From: a virus
Virus record (IMG/VR): IMGVR_UViG_3300017950_000052
Location: 1 to 26,982 of that record
Reading direction: 5' to 3' (one strand)
DNA: 26,982 bases
The translations under genes were made by a program, and so were the position numbers. The notes beneath the pieces were generated by a model. The model did no database searches and was not told the origin of the DNA. It worked only from the letters and a program-made list of their open reading frames with translations. This document shows positions 1 to 7,860 of this stretch, piece after piece; position 1 is the first letter of the stretch, and the number at the start of each line of letters is the position of its first letter.

Positions 1-726
1 GTTGATGTCAGGCCAAAAAAAGTTAATCCCAATTGGGAGAGAGATTGATTTGTTTGAAGATGAGGGAAAAAAAGTTAGATCTACGTCGGGTTGGATCTTA
101 TTAATGAACTCTCTGAATGCCCTAGCATCTCGTGCTAGGAATGCCTGATCGACAAACTCTCGAATTGTTTTACTATCTCGATTACCATTGATAGAAGTAA
201 TCATATATTTTAAACGAGTAGTAAGTTCTGGAGAATCATCTTTTTTAAGTTTCTTTAATCCTTCTAATTCTTGGTTGATTTTAGATTCATCACCATGAGT
301 AAGGAATTTAAAGGTAATTTCATTATTAGAAGATGGGAGATCAAATGAAAATTCATTTTTACCTTTAATGTAAAGAGATTCATCTAATGGTTTATTCTCA
401 ATTTTAGATAAGTCAACTACTTCTTCTACACCATTATATGTAAATTTATACTCAGCTCCATATCCTAAAATACGGGCAGCAATCATAATAGCATTTTTAT
501 CACCAATAACTAAATCATCATAATTGAATTTAGTTACAATTAAGGATTTTAATAATTTATCTAATACGGTGCCGTTTGAAATATAATTTTGGTTTGTAAG
601 GATGTCTTCTTCCTTAGCTGTCATATACTTAATTTCAATAGTGCCTTCGGATAAAGGATGACCTTCAGGATATAATAAACCTTTTGAAGGAAGTTCGATG
701 GTTTCTGTTGGTAAGTTAAAACTCAT
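1..726 (-). CDS. T4 gp26-like baseplate hub protein, 3' end beyond the left edge
   Basis: Reading the minus strand from the ATG at 724-726 gives 242 codons with no stop before the window edge, so the C-terminus is missing. The product begins MSFNLPTETIELPSKG and contains KYMTAKEEDILTNQN near residues 34-48 and DKNAIMIAARILGYG near 79-93. It ends in the window with a hydrophobic LPIGINFFWPDIN stretch. This pattern of an ELPSKG start, an EE-IL-N segment and a late FFWP motif is what I associate with gp26-type baseplate hub or baseplate assembly proteins of T4-like phages; that assignment is from memory of the family. It is the last gene of the transcribed block, next to tube and sheath genes, which fits a baseplate role. 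Its leader is A/T-rich (TTATAAATAAAATAT before ATG) with no Shine-Dalgarno. The coding frame is clear; the family name is moderately sure. Confidence 0.65.
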   Translation of the reverse strand, partial: MSFNLPTETIELPSKGLLYPEGHPLSEGTIEIKYMTAKEEDILTNQNYISNGTVLDKLLKSLIVTKFNYDDLVIGDKNAIMIAARILGYGAEYKFTYNGVEEVVDLSKIENKPLDESLYIKGKNEFSFDLPSSNNEITFKFLTHGDESKINQELEGLKKLKKDDSPELTTRLKYMITSINGNRDSKTIREFVDQAFLARDARAFREFINKIQPDVDLTFFPSSSNKSISLPIGINFFWPDIN

Positions 727-752
727 ATATTTTATTTATAACGTTTGTCGAG

Positions 753-760
753 TATAAATA
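753..760 (-). promoter_or_regulatory. TATTTATA motif upstream of the gp26-like gene (possible promoter element)
   Basis: The coding strand reads CATATTTATACTC, with the TATTTATA core 26 bp before the ATG at 726 and just after the terminator. The same core, usually preceded by A, recurs upstream of the tube, sheath and 1067-aa collagen genes. Position right after a terminator makes a new promoter plausible. The core is the reverse complement of the T4 late element TATAAATA, so it is not that element in its normal orientation. In this AT-rich DNA chance occurrence is possible. Confidence 0.35.
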
Positions 761-766
761 TGAATA

Positions 767-796
767 TAAAAAAGAGCTTGAACGAATCCAAGCTCT
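767..796 (-). terminator. Rho-independent terminator after the tail tube gene
   Basis: Read on the minus strand, an 8-bp perfect stem (AGAGCTTG pairing with CAAGCTCT) encloses an 8-nt loop and is followed at once by TTTTTTATA. It lies 27 bp downstream of the tube stop codon and before the gp26-like start, so it should end or attenuate transcripts from the sheath/tube genes. The plus strand lacks a comparable T-run, so the signal points one way. Confidence 0.78.
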
Positions 797-822
797 CTTT
801 ACAAAAATATTTACTTTTCTTA

Positions 823-1311
823 TTAGAAGTTCAAGATACAGTAATCTGGTTGAACTGTCATTGTAAGGTTAATTGCTGTTGAGTCAGTATCCCAACCATA
901 TTCACCAAAGTTAGCATCAGTAATTAAAGCACCTTTAATGATCCATTCAGATACTACATCACCAACAGGACCTAATACGTTGAATGTTAAGTCTTTCTTA
1001 TAGAAATCACTATAGCCATCTCTACCTGTTACTGATTCATGGTGTAAACGAACCCACTCCATTACGGCTTGAGCACCAGAAGGAGTAATTGGATCAAATA
1101 ATGTGAACTGAATGGTATTCCAAGTTGTTTTACCCTTCACGAAACGTTGAACGTTGATATGATTAAGAGCTACTGTTCCTTGGGTTAAACTTACAGCACC
1201 TACACCCTTGATTGTGTAAGCGGGGAATCCATCAATATACATAATGAATCTATTCGCTTGTTTTGGCTCAAACGCTGTAAAGAAAATTTCGTTAGGATCT
1301 AATACTGCCAT
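823..1311 (-). CDS. 19: Tail tube protein (T4 gp19-like)
   Basis: A 162-residue protein of the T4 gp19 tail tube family, which stacks as hexameric rings to form the inner tube that DNA passes through. Family-like signs are the size, the start with FEPKQANRFIMYIDGFPAY, a central stretch around TLFDPITPSGAQAVMEWVRLH, and a beta-rich C-terminal half with GALITDANFGEYGWD and TMTVQPDYC. It ends in TAA. The start ATG has a leader AATAAATAACA without a Shine-Dalgarno. It is directly downstream of the sheath gene (44-bp gap), the normal sheath-tube order in contractile-tailed phages, and is followed by a strong terminator. Nothing is truncated or odd. I am confident of the family. Confidence 0.93.
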   Translation of the reverse strand: MAVLDPNEIFFTAFEPKQANRFIMYIDGFPAYTIKGVGAVSLTQGTVALNHINVQRFVKGKTTWNTIQFTLFDPITPSGAQAVMEWVRLHHESVTGRDGYSDFYKKDLTFNVLGPVGDVVSEWIIKGALITDANFGEYGWDTDSTAINLTMTVQPDYCILNF

Positions 1312-1331
1312 TGTTATTTATTTTATTCTAT

Positions 1332-1339
1332 TATAAATA
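1332..1339 (-). promoter_or_regulatory. TATTTATA motif upstream of the tube gene (possible promoter element)
   Basis: In the 44-bp sheath-tube gap the coding strand reads GAATATTTATAATAG, 20 bp before the tube ATG. It is nearly identical to the element before the sheath gene (GAATATTTATAATAA). The conservation of some 14 bases in two otherwise different gaps suggests function, perhaps a late promoter that boosts tube expression. No experimental basis is visible. Confidence 0.4.
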
Positions 1340-1355
1340 TTCAAATTTTAAACTC

Positions 1356-3101
1356 TTACGCTGGGAAAGTAGCTCCGGTTGGTAATACGTTAAAGTCTAA
1401 GATGATGAATTCTGCTGTTTTAGTTGGTTGGAGATAAATAGCACCTACTAATTGATTTCTATCAATTACATCTGGGGTGTTATTTGAATCATCCATTACT
1501 ACTTTAAACGCATATAAACCTTGTCTCTGTTGAACAGATTCTAAGTAAGGATTCACTGCTGCTAAGAAATTATTTCTAGTAGCTGCTGTGTTTTGTTCAA
1601 ACAATAATGTTTGAGAAACTTGAGAAATGTATCCTTTAAGAGCGATTAATAATCTTCTAACATTTACTCTATCAAGCGCCGAAGCTTGTCTCTGTAATGT
1701 TTTCTGACCATATACCACTGTGCCTACTCCTGGGAATGAAGCGATTGGGTTAACATTATTCTCGTATAATGAATCTCTGTTAGATTGAGTTAACTTTCTT
1801 TCAGGGCGAATTACGTTGCCTAAACCTCCTCTGTTGATACCCGCTGGAGCAAACCATGGCTCGCTTACACTGTCGTTATATGCGTAAACTCCCCCGATCA
1901 TTGTTGAGGCAGGAACCCATACGTTTTGACCTGAATCTGGGTCAATGGTTTGTAACCAAGGCCAGTACATAGCTGCGTAAGAAGTATTTCTAGAAGCTGC
2001 TTGTGTATTTGTATCAGCAATAGTTGAACCGTAAACAATTGGGTCTAACACATAAATGCTATCTCCTCTACCTTGAGTATTGTTGATTGCTGTAGTAGTT
2101 TGAGATGCGTGAGCACTATTAAACAAACCAGGAGTTAATAATACGTTAAACGCATAATCATCTTGGTTAGCTAATAAATCTAACATATTATCATAATCAG
2201 CGCCGATCAAACCTTGAGTTACACCGTTTACCGCTCCTGAAGCTGTACCTGCTTTGTAGTAATAATTACCTCCACCTGTATAAGATGAAATATTTGAGCC
2301 TGTACCTCCTGTAAATGAACCATTTGCTGAGCCTGAACCTACAACTGGGATTGAACCTGTGTATTGATCTTTAGCGTTTCCAGCATTATCTAAATAGCTT
2401 GGAGTTAATAAATTAACTGAGGCTACTCTAATGTACCTAGATCTATTAGGATATGAACCTGATACTTCTAAGTAGTTTTCACTAGCATTATAATTAAATT
2501 TAGTATCACCAATTACTCTAGAAACGAAATTAGGTTGAGTTGGATCTAATGATAAATTATTCCAAGTTTCTAAAACGATAGGATTATTATTGCTATCATC
2601 ACCTCTACGTACTACTAATGTAAACACACCAGAGGCGGTGTTGTTAGAAACAACTTGCCATCTAACATTATCAATAGTTCCATTATCTAAAGATCCAGAA
2701 GTTACACCACCTGAATTATTCCAAAGAGCACCTTTATCAATTGCTTCTAAAGTAACAGCAGTAGCTGAAGCTGAAGCGGCAAGTACATCGGCTGATGCGT
2801 AGTCCCACCCAGCAACTGAACCTGATACTACTCTAGTAACCAATAATGTGTTACCACCGTTATTGAAATAATTGTAAGCTGTAAGGGAACTGAAGTAAGT
2901 AAATACTTCACTACCACTTTCAAAAGTGGATCCAAATCTGTTTTGATAATCACTATATGATGTAACAATTGTAGGTACTTCTACAGGACCTTTTACTGTA
3001 GGACCTACAAGCGCAGCACCTACTTGAACGGGTTGCTGCGTGATAAATGACTGGTCATTCTCTCTTGCTAATACACCAGGTGATACTAATGTTTCTGCCA
3101 T
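1356..3101 (-). CDS. 18: Contractile tail sheath protein (T4 gp18-like)
   Basis: A 581-residue phage tail sheath protein that polymerises around the tube and contracts during infection. The N-terminus (VSPGVLARENDQSF) is the usual sheath start. The middle, roughly residues 120-300, is a variable Gly/Ser/Asn-rich part that probably forms exposed domains. The C-terminal half carries the conserved sheath core: a WPWLQTIDPDSG / VWVPASTMIGGVYA segment, then PWFAPAGINRG, NPIASFPGVGTVVYGQKTL and RVNVRRLLIALKGYI, ending in a beta strand with EFIILDFNVLPTG. These motifs are characteristic of gp18-type sheaths. It ends in TAA and has an AT-rich leader without a Shine-Dalgarno. Position directly upstream of the tube gene supports the call. 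Confidence 0.95.
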   Translation of the reverse strand: MAETLVSPGVLARENDQSFITQQPVQVGAALVGPTVKGPVEVPTIVTSYSDYQNRFGSTFESGSEVFTYFSSLTAYNYFNNGGNTLLVTRVVSGSVAGWDYASADVLAASASATAVTLEAIDKGALWNNSGGVTSGSLDNGTIDNVRWQVVSNNTASGVFTLVVRRGDDSNNNPIVLETWNNLSLDPTQPNFVSRVIGDTKFNYNASENYLEVSGSYPNRSRYIRVASVNLLTPSYLDNAGNAKDQYTGSIPVVGSGSANGSFTGGTGSNISSYTGGGNYYYKAGTASGAVNGVTQGLIGADYDNMLDLLANQDDYAFNVLLTPGLFNSAHASQTTTAINNTQGRGDSIYVLDPIVYGSTIADTNTQAASRNTSYAAMYWPWLQTIDPDSGQNVWVPASTMIGGVYAYNDSVSEPWFAPAGINRGGLGNVIRPERKLTQSNRDSLYENNVNPIASFPGVGTVVYGQKTLQRQASALDRVNVRRLLIALKGYISQVSQTLLFEQNTAATRNNFLAAVNPYLESVQQRQGLYAFKVVMDDSNNTPDVIDRNQLVGAIYLQPTKTAEFIILDFNVLPTGATFPA

Positions 3102-3123
3102 TGTGTTGGAATTATTATTTTAT

Positions 3124-3131
3124 TATAAATA
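3124..3131 (-). promoter_or_regulatory. TATTTATA motif upstream of the sheath gene (possible promoter element)
   Basis: In the 49-bp gap before the sheath gene the coding strand reads TTGAATATTTATAATAA, 22 bp before the ATG. It is almost the same sequence and spacing as before the tube gene. A shared late-promoter element for the two most abundant tail proteins is the simplest explanation; it is inferred, not proven. Confidence 0.4.
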
Positions 3132-3150
3132 TTCAAGAGAGAATCGAAAA

Positions 3151-3402
3151 TCAATTTGATTTAGTGAACTCTCCGGTGGTTACATCAATTGTTCCTTCTC
3201 CATACTTATCTTGTAATTCTTTTCCAAAATTACTACTTTCTGTTTGAAGTTTTGTGATGTTGTTTTTTAAATTTTCTTTCTGTAAATTAAGAGATTGGAT
3301 TTGATATTCTAATTGACCAAATTGAGTAATTAAATTAGCTTCATTATCTTGAATACTTTTTAATTTTTCAACCTCTTCTTTTGTCAAAAACACTTGTTCC
3401 AT
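3151..3402 (-). CDS. Small coiled-coil protein of unknown function
   Basis: An 83-residue protein. Residues about 8-65 form a probable long coiled coil with leucine/isoleucine at heptad-like spacing (for example YQIQSLNLQKENLKNNITKL). The tail is a compact motif KYGEGTIDVTTGEF. I have the impression that small coiled-coil proteins with this KYG-G-ID ending are common in T4-like and marine phages, but I cannot name a function. It ends in TGA, 49 bp before the sheath gene. The start follows a leader AATATTTATTAAT without a Shine-Dalgarno. Context suggests a structural or assembly helper. The open frame is well bounded and the heptad pattern argues it is real. Confidence 0.75.
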   Translation of the reverse strand: MEQVFLTKEEVEKLKSIQDNEANLITQFGQLEYQIQSLNLQKENLKNNITKLQTESSNFGKELQDKYGEGTIDVTTGEFTKSN

Positions 3403-3418
3403 ATTAATAAATATTAGA

Positions 3419-5731
3419 TTATTTTTTACTATTTAAAATTTGTTTTACTTTACTATAAACTTGTGTAGGGCTAACTGATTTCATACACGTGTGTTGTTTG
3501 TTAGTTCCTTTCCAAATTGGACACCAATCCCAATCCCCGGGGTCAAAACTAAAATTGGGGTTAACCCAACAAGAATTACACACACTTTCATTACGAACTC
3601 TAACTACTTTAGTTTGAAATTCATGTTCTGCCGAGGTAAATCCGTTAATCATAACCGTTTTTTTACCTAATCCCCAATTAAACCAAGCCAACCCCGAACT
3701 TAAACCAATAAATAAATCCGCATGGAGCATATAATTAGCAACATTTTCAAATGGTTGGTTCCAAGAATTAATAGTTCCTGGAATGTCAAGTTTGTGTTGG
3801 GTTAATGTTACAACCTGGTAGCCGGATTGGTTAAGTAGTTTAACTAAGGTTACCCAATTATGGTAAGGCCATTCTTTACATCCTGCCGTAGATTGAGGAC
3901 CTATAACAACATATTTGTCTTTAATAGGGCGTTTACCTTTTTGAAAATCTAAACCGTAATTTAACTCTTTGTATTCTAAACCTAATATATCAGTTGCAGT
4001 TTGCTGCATTGGGTATAGATTAACTTGATTTGGGTGTTTATTTGTATTATTCCATAACCCCTTATCATTTTTAAACCAACCAATTCTATAAACAACATCA
4101 CAAGGTGTAGATTCTCCAGGAACCATCCATTCAATATCTTTATATGCTTCTATCTCTTTAAACCACTCATTGTGGAAGGTTGACATAATAACTTTACATT
4201 TGTGTTTTTTAGCAAATTCAACAGCATAAGGAGTCCAAGCAATTGTATCACCTAAAGATTTAGATTCTAAAGCAATTAAAACTCTTTTATTAGTTAAATC
4301 TAATTTACTTACTATTTCTCCATTTACTTTAATAACCCAAGGAATATAATATTCTTTACTACAAACTGTCCACATATTATTAGTAATTACATCACTAAAA
4401 ATAATCTCATTTGTAGAACCATTTATAAATTCAATTTTATATTCTTCTTCAGTATTACCTAAAATTTCAACTTTAGGACCTTGTAGATAAGAAACAATAA
4501 TTTGGTTAGGTTTAGACGGGGGAGCTACATAATTATCCATAAACTCTTGAAGAGTGTCTCTACCAATTTCAGCTACTTTATTCCAATTAAAATCACGATG
4601 AATTAACTTTGCTTCTTCAATAGCACGTTTTTTATGGTCAGTATAATTTTCAAAAGCATCTCTCATTACACGAGCTAAATCCTTAAAATCAGGTTCAGGG
4701 TATTCACCTGGAAGTTCGCTTTGGGTATACCTCGCATATGAATTAATATCTGCTGGTTTGTGGGTTTCTATTTTTACTGGGAGGCCTTTGCCAGAAGCAA
4801 ATTCCATTTGGGCTGACCCCGCTGAGTAGATAGAAGGGGTACCGCAGGCCATAGCTTCAATTAAAGGTAGATTCCATCCTTCACTGCGAGCGCAAGATAA
4901 AAATACATGACCATTTTTTAAATATGTAATGTAATCTTCACGAGAAGGGAAATGTTTAATTTTAATACGTTCGTCATTAAAACCGTAGTGTTCTAAACGT
5001 TCTTCAGTCGTTTCAAAACCATCCATGTCTTTGCCCCACATATTATCAATAGATACAATAAGATCAACTGGGTCTTCTGGGGTGAATTCTTTAAGGAAGG
5101 TTTCAATAATTTCTTTAGTAGATTTTCTGTAATCCCATCTACCAAATAAAATAAATTTAAAGCGACCATCTACATAATCAAGTACAGTTTTAGGATCTTC
5201 TGGGTAGAAAGTATTTACATCTACACCTTCAGGTACTACTTTTACTTTATCAGGATCAGCTCCTTGTTCAATAGTACAATCAGCTTGCCATTTAGAAGGA
5301 ACCCAAATTTGATCAAATTTTAAAAGTTGGTTAAAAAATCCTTCGGGTTGTCGAGTAGATTCCCAAACATTGTAAGCTATTTTAGGGCCTTTATAATTAT
5401 GATAAAAATAATAGTGACCTGTTTCCATTAAGATTAAATTTACATTGTGTTGAAAATTTTTTCTATATTGAGTATAAACTTCACTATCCTTAAGATCTCC
5501 ATTATGGTCAAAATAAGATTGTTGATGTAGAATTTGTTTATCAAGATCTGTTAAATATTCTTCATTATTATGGGGTTCATCATTTAAACCCTGCCAGCTA
5601 CTCCCAACGGTAAAGTTTCTAAATTTTAATGGAAAGTGTTTAGATAAACCTCTAAAAAAGTCACGAGTGTGATTAGCATAACCTGTGGTTCCAATATAAG
5701 GACCGTGACCAAAAACTTTAATTTCTTTCAT
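3419..5731 (-). CDS. Two-domain glycosyltransferase: GT4-like plus TibC/BAHT-like O-heptosyltransferase
   Basis: A 770-residue fusion. Residues about 1-400 are a GT-B, GT4-type glycosyltransferase: WVPSKWQAD, VVPEGVDVNTFYP, FGRWDYRKSTKEII and the donor-binding E-x7-E region SEGWNLPLIEAMACG. Residues about 408-770 resemble the bacterial autotransporter heptosyltransferase family (TibC, Aah): ESKSLGDTIAWTPYAVEF, WPYHNWVTLVKLLNQ, a GT9-like core, and a C-terminal cysteine finger C718-x2-C721-x15-C737-x11-C749 within VNPNFSFDPGDWDWCP. In TibC a four-cysteine finger binds iron and the enzyme O-glycosylates serines of repeat adhesins; that is family knowledge. All four cysteines are present. It starts one base after the preceding gene stop. 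Acceptor inference: the Ser-rich giant fibre or another virion protein; a host glycan is the alternative. Confidence 0.85.
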   Translation of the reverse strand: MKEIKVFGHGPYIGTTGYANHTRDFFRGLSKHFPLKFRNFTVGSSWQGLNDEPHNNEEYLTDLDKQILHQQSYFDHNGDLKDSEVYTQYRKNFQHNVNLILMETGHYYFYHNYKGPKIAYNVWESTRQPEGFFNQLLKFDQIWVPSKWQADCTIEQGADPDKVKVVPEGVDVNTFYPEDPKTVLDYVDGRFKFILFGRWDYRKSTKEIIETFLKEFTPEDPVDLIVSIDNMWGKDMDGFETTEERLEHYGFNDERIKIKHFPSREDYITYLKNGHVFLSCARSEGWNLPLIEAMACGTPSIYSAGSAQMEFASGKGLPVKIETHKPADINSYARYTQSELPGEYPEPDFKDLARVMRDAFENYTDHKKRAIEEAKLIHRDFNWNKVAEIGRDTLQEFMDNYVAPPSKPNQIIVSYLQGPKVEILGNTEEEYKIEFINGSTNEIIFSDVITNNMWTVCSKEYYIPWVIKVNGEIVSKLDLTNKRVLIALESKSLGDTIAWTPYAVEFAKKHKCKVIMSTFHNEWFKEIEAYKDIEWMVPGESTPCDVVYRIGWFKNDKGLWNNTNKHPNQVNLYPMQQTATDILGLEYKELNYGLDFQKGKRPIKDKYVVIGPQSTAGCKEWPYHNWVTLVKLLNQSGYQVVTLTQHKLDIPGTINSWNQPFENVANYMLHADLFIGLSSGLAWFNWGLGKKTVMINGFTSAEHEFQTKVVRVRNESVCNSCWVNPNFSFDPGDWDWCPIWKGTNKQHTCMKSVSPTQVYSKVKQILNSKK

Positions 5732-5732
5732 A

Positions 5733-6482
5733 TTATCTCATTATTTCACAACCACCATCTATACCACGAGTTCCATTGAATCCATGCCAAATAGGTTTAA
5801 GGGGAACATTATTATTTCTTAAATGTTGAGCAATTAGTGTTTCATTAATAAACATATCGGTATAGAACTGATAGTATTCAGGATCTACAAATATAATACG
5901 TAGCATGTGGGTAAACACGTTACAATAAATTTTCATTAAATCATACCCACCTACTGCAAAGGTATCATTTAGTTGATCTGCCATTTTCCAATGTGGAGGG
6001 TATTCAAAGTAATGAATAAAATTTGGATCGTATTTGGTAACGTCTTCTAATAAAGGACAATTATTAGCTACTCTATGAGTAAATAATAGATCGTATCGAG
6101 TTTTAATTACTAAATCATATTTAATACCTGATTCTTCCATTAAATCCCATGCTCGTTTTAGGGACATCCACATACCCATTTGTGAATTTAAACGTTGGTT
6201 ATTTTCCCCTTTTAAATCAGCAGCATCAAATTTAATAGCACGTTCAAACAAATGACCTTTAGGTTGATACCATTCAAGTAAATTATCGTAAGTATCATTA
6301 TCGGTTTTATAAACGTGTTGTAATTTACCTCCATCAAAAAAATTATATTTATGAAACTCAGGAGCATCCCAAGCATGTAAATATACATCACAATCGTATC
6401 GATCTAAAAACCACTTTTTTAGTTCTTTAAATCCATTTCTATATCGACGTGGTTGACCACTAACTAATATTGCTATTTTCAT
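5733..6482 (-). CDS. SGQPR-type glycosyltransferase-like protein, copy 1
   Basis: A 249-residue cytosolic protein without signal peptide or membrane segment. It starts MKIAILVSGQPRRYRNGF, followed by KKWFLDRYDCDVYLHAW and a central YDLVIKTRYDLLFT. The SGQPR start, the YD-D-Y-HAW strand and the TRYD motif are what I recall from small putative GT-A-fold glycosyltransferases in surface-polysaccharide clusters; the R-Y-D may correspond to a metal/nucleotide-sugar site, but this is inference. It is a paralogue of the upstream neighbour. Its ATG overlaps the upstream TGA stop in ATGA, which suggests translational coupling, and its own TAA is one base before the next gene. Substrate unknown. Confidence 0.75.
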   Translation of the reverse strand: MKIAILVSGQPRRYRNGFKELKKWFLDRYDCDVYLHAWDAPEFHKYNFFDGGKLQHVYKTDNDTYDNLLEWYQPKGHLFERAIKFDAADLKGENNQRLNSQMGMWMSLKRAWDLMEESGIKYDLVIKTRYDLLFTHRVANNCPLLEDVTKYDPNFIHYFEYPPHWKMADQLNDTFAVGGYDLMKIYCNVFTHMLRIIFVDPEYYQFYTDMFINETLIAQHLRNNNVPLKPIWHGFNGTRGIDGGCEIMR

Positions 6483-7243
6483 CGTAATATGTTAGCTGTA
6501 AAATATTCTGTTAAACTTGGAACGTAATTTATTTCTACTCCGTTAGAAATTAAATGATATTTTAATACACTTTCGGGATGAATAGGGTCAGGGTTTTCTG
6601 AAATTACTGTATCTAACCATGCTTTATACGCATCATTCATATAAATATAGGATATCGCGTATGTGAAATAGTTTGCGTAAATATTCGCGATTTCAGGCGA
6701 ACTAACGGCAAATAAATCGTCTACTTCTGAATGTCTGGTTGGGTGTCCCTCTTCTGTTAAAGGATATTCAAATACATTTAATTTGTTAGGATCTAATAAA
6801 GATAAATCTTTTAAAAATAAACATTCTGGAGAGATATAGTCTGTAAATTCTAAATCAAATCTAGTTCTAATAATTAAATCGTATTCAATTCCCCAATCTT
6901 TAACTAAGTTATAACATTCGTGTATTGAATAAGAAGCACTTAATAAACTATTTAATTTATAGTTTAAATGAGCTCCTCTAATATCAGTAGTATCAAATGG
7001 GATTGGTTTTTGAAAATTCCAAGTTTTAGGTTTATATAATTCTAAAATTCGATCGTAATCTTCATTAGTAAATTCATATTCCCTTTCTTTAGCAAATTTG
7101 TGACCAGCCTCCATAGGAGAGTTATCCTTCCAAGTATGAATGTATATATCACAATCATACTTGTCCAAAAACCACTTTTTTAATTCTTGGTACCCCTGTT
7201 CGTAATTTCGAGGTTGTCCACTAATACAAACAGCTATCTTCAT
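6479..7243 (-). CDS. SGQPR-type glycosyltransferase-like protein, copy 2
   Basis: A 254-residue paralogue of the next gene downstream. Aligned landmarks are MKIAVCISGQPRNYEQGY, KKWFLDKYDCDIYIHTW and YDLIIRTRFDLEFT. The C-terminal halves differ more, including the last 40 residues, as would be expected if the copies now use different donors or acceptors. Start overlaps the oxygenase gene stop by one base (TAATG), and its TGA overlaps the next ATG by four bases, so the three are almost certainly co-translated. A GGAGGT lies 12 bases before the ATG, but it is inside Gly codons of the upstream gene and may be accidental. Function is by resemblance only; it could also act on a host or phage glycan unrelated to fibres. 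Confidence 0.75.
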   Translation of the reverse strand: MKIAVCISGQPRNYEQGYQELKKWFLDKYDCDIYIHTWKDNSPMEAGHKFAKEREYEFTNEDYDRILELYKPKTWNFQKPIPFDTTDIRGAHLNYKLNSLLSASYSIHECYNLVKDWGIEYDLIIRTRFDLEFTDYISPECLFLKDLSLLDPNKLNVFEYPLTEEGHPTRHSEVDDLFAVSSPEIANIYANYFTYAISYIYMNDAYKAWLDTVISENPDPIHPESVLKYHLISNGVEINYVPSLTEYFTANILR

Positions 7244-7857
7244 TACCTATAATGACCTCCACCTAACCACAATACAAATGATTTGCGAGTACCTCTAGTA
7301 ACAGGAGTAACTCGGTGCATCATAAATGATGGGAAAATAACTACATTACCTTTACCTTTTGGAGCAGTATATGGATACTGACCTCCTGTCCAAATTTGTA
7401 AATCACCACCTTCATATTCTTCAGGTCCTGATAATTGAACTGTAACTGAGATTTTACGGAATTTCATAAATCCTGAACTACCAATATCCATATGCCAATC
7501 ATAATGGCCTTTATTACTAGCATAATATTCAGTATACTGGATGTTTTCAGGCATATGGCTTAAATCAAATTGGAATAATTCCTCGTTAGCGGTTTGGGCC
7601 ATTTGTCCGATTTTATCATAAATCCATTTAGTTTCATCATTAAATTGAACCCATTTAATGCTTGAGCTTCTTGAGTCTAAACCAACACCTTCGTCTTGAG
7701 CTCCATTTTCGGTAACACCAGGTTGGAATGGGATATTACCAACTTGATTTTCTAAATAAGATAATTCCTCAGTAGTAAATCCTTCTTCAAACCAGTAATA
7801 ATCAGTTTGATTAACTGGTTTTTCAAATGGGAGGGGGAATGTATAACGTGTATCCAT
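7243..7857 (-). CDS. 2-oxoglutarate/Fe(II)-dependent oxygenase (PKHD / prolyl-4-hydroxylase fold)
   Basis: A 204-residue single-domain hydroxylase. The iron triad is visible as H122-x-D124 (YDWHMDIG) and H181 (PSFMMHRVTPV), with R191 ten residues after H181 placed to bind 2-oxoglutarate. Between them lie VTVQLSGPEEYEGGDLQIW and GNVVIFPS, typical of the PKHD/P4Hc double-stranded beta helix. All expected catalytic residues are present. It sits between the lysyl-hydroxylase fusion gene (3-bp gap) and the two small glycosyltransferase-like genes (1-bp overlap). Such oxygenases are common in T4-like cyanophages, usually with unknown substrates. Prolyl hydroxylation of the collagen-like fibres is attractive from context, but those fibres have Pro in the X position, not the Y position used by animal collagen prolyl 4-hydroxylases. 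Confidence 0.9.
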   Translation of the reverse strand: MDTRYTFPLPFEKPVNQTDYYWFEEGFTTEELSYLENQVGNIPFQPGVTENGAQDEGVGLDSRSSSIKWVQFNDETKWIYDKIGQMAQTANEELFQFDLSHMPENIQYTEYYASNKGHYDWHMDIGSSGFMKFRKISVTVQLSGPEEYEGGDLQIWTGGQYPYTAPKGKGNVVIFPSFMMHRVTPVTRGTRKSFVLWLGGGHYR

Positions 7858-7860
7858 TTT

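Noticed and set aside
733-740. Correctly oriented T4 late promoter (TATAAATA) before the gp26-like gene
   Set aside because: It lies only 6 bp before the ATG, leaving almost no leader, and other genes do not have it. It may simply be part of an A-rich translation leader.
7243-7857. Calling the 204-aa oxygenase a collagen prolyl 4-hydroxylase
   Set aside because: The fold and active site fit the wider family, but the neighbouring collagens lack Y-position Pro, so the substrate cannot be assigned.
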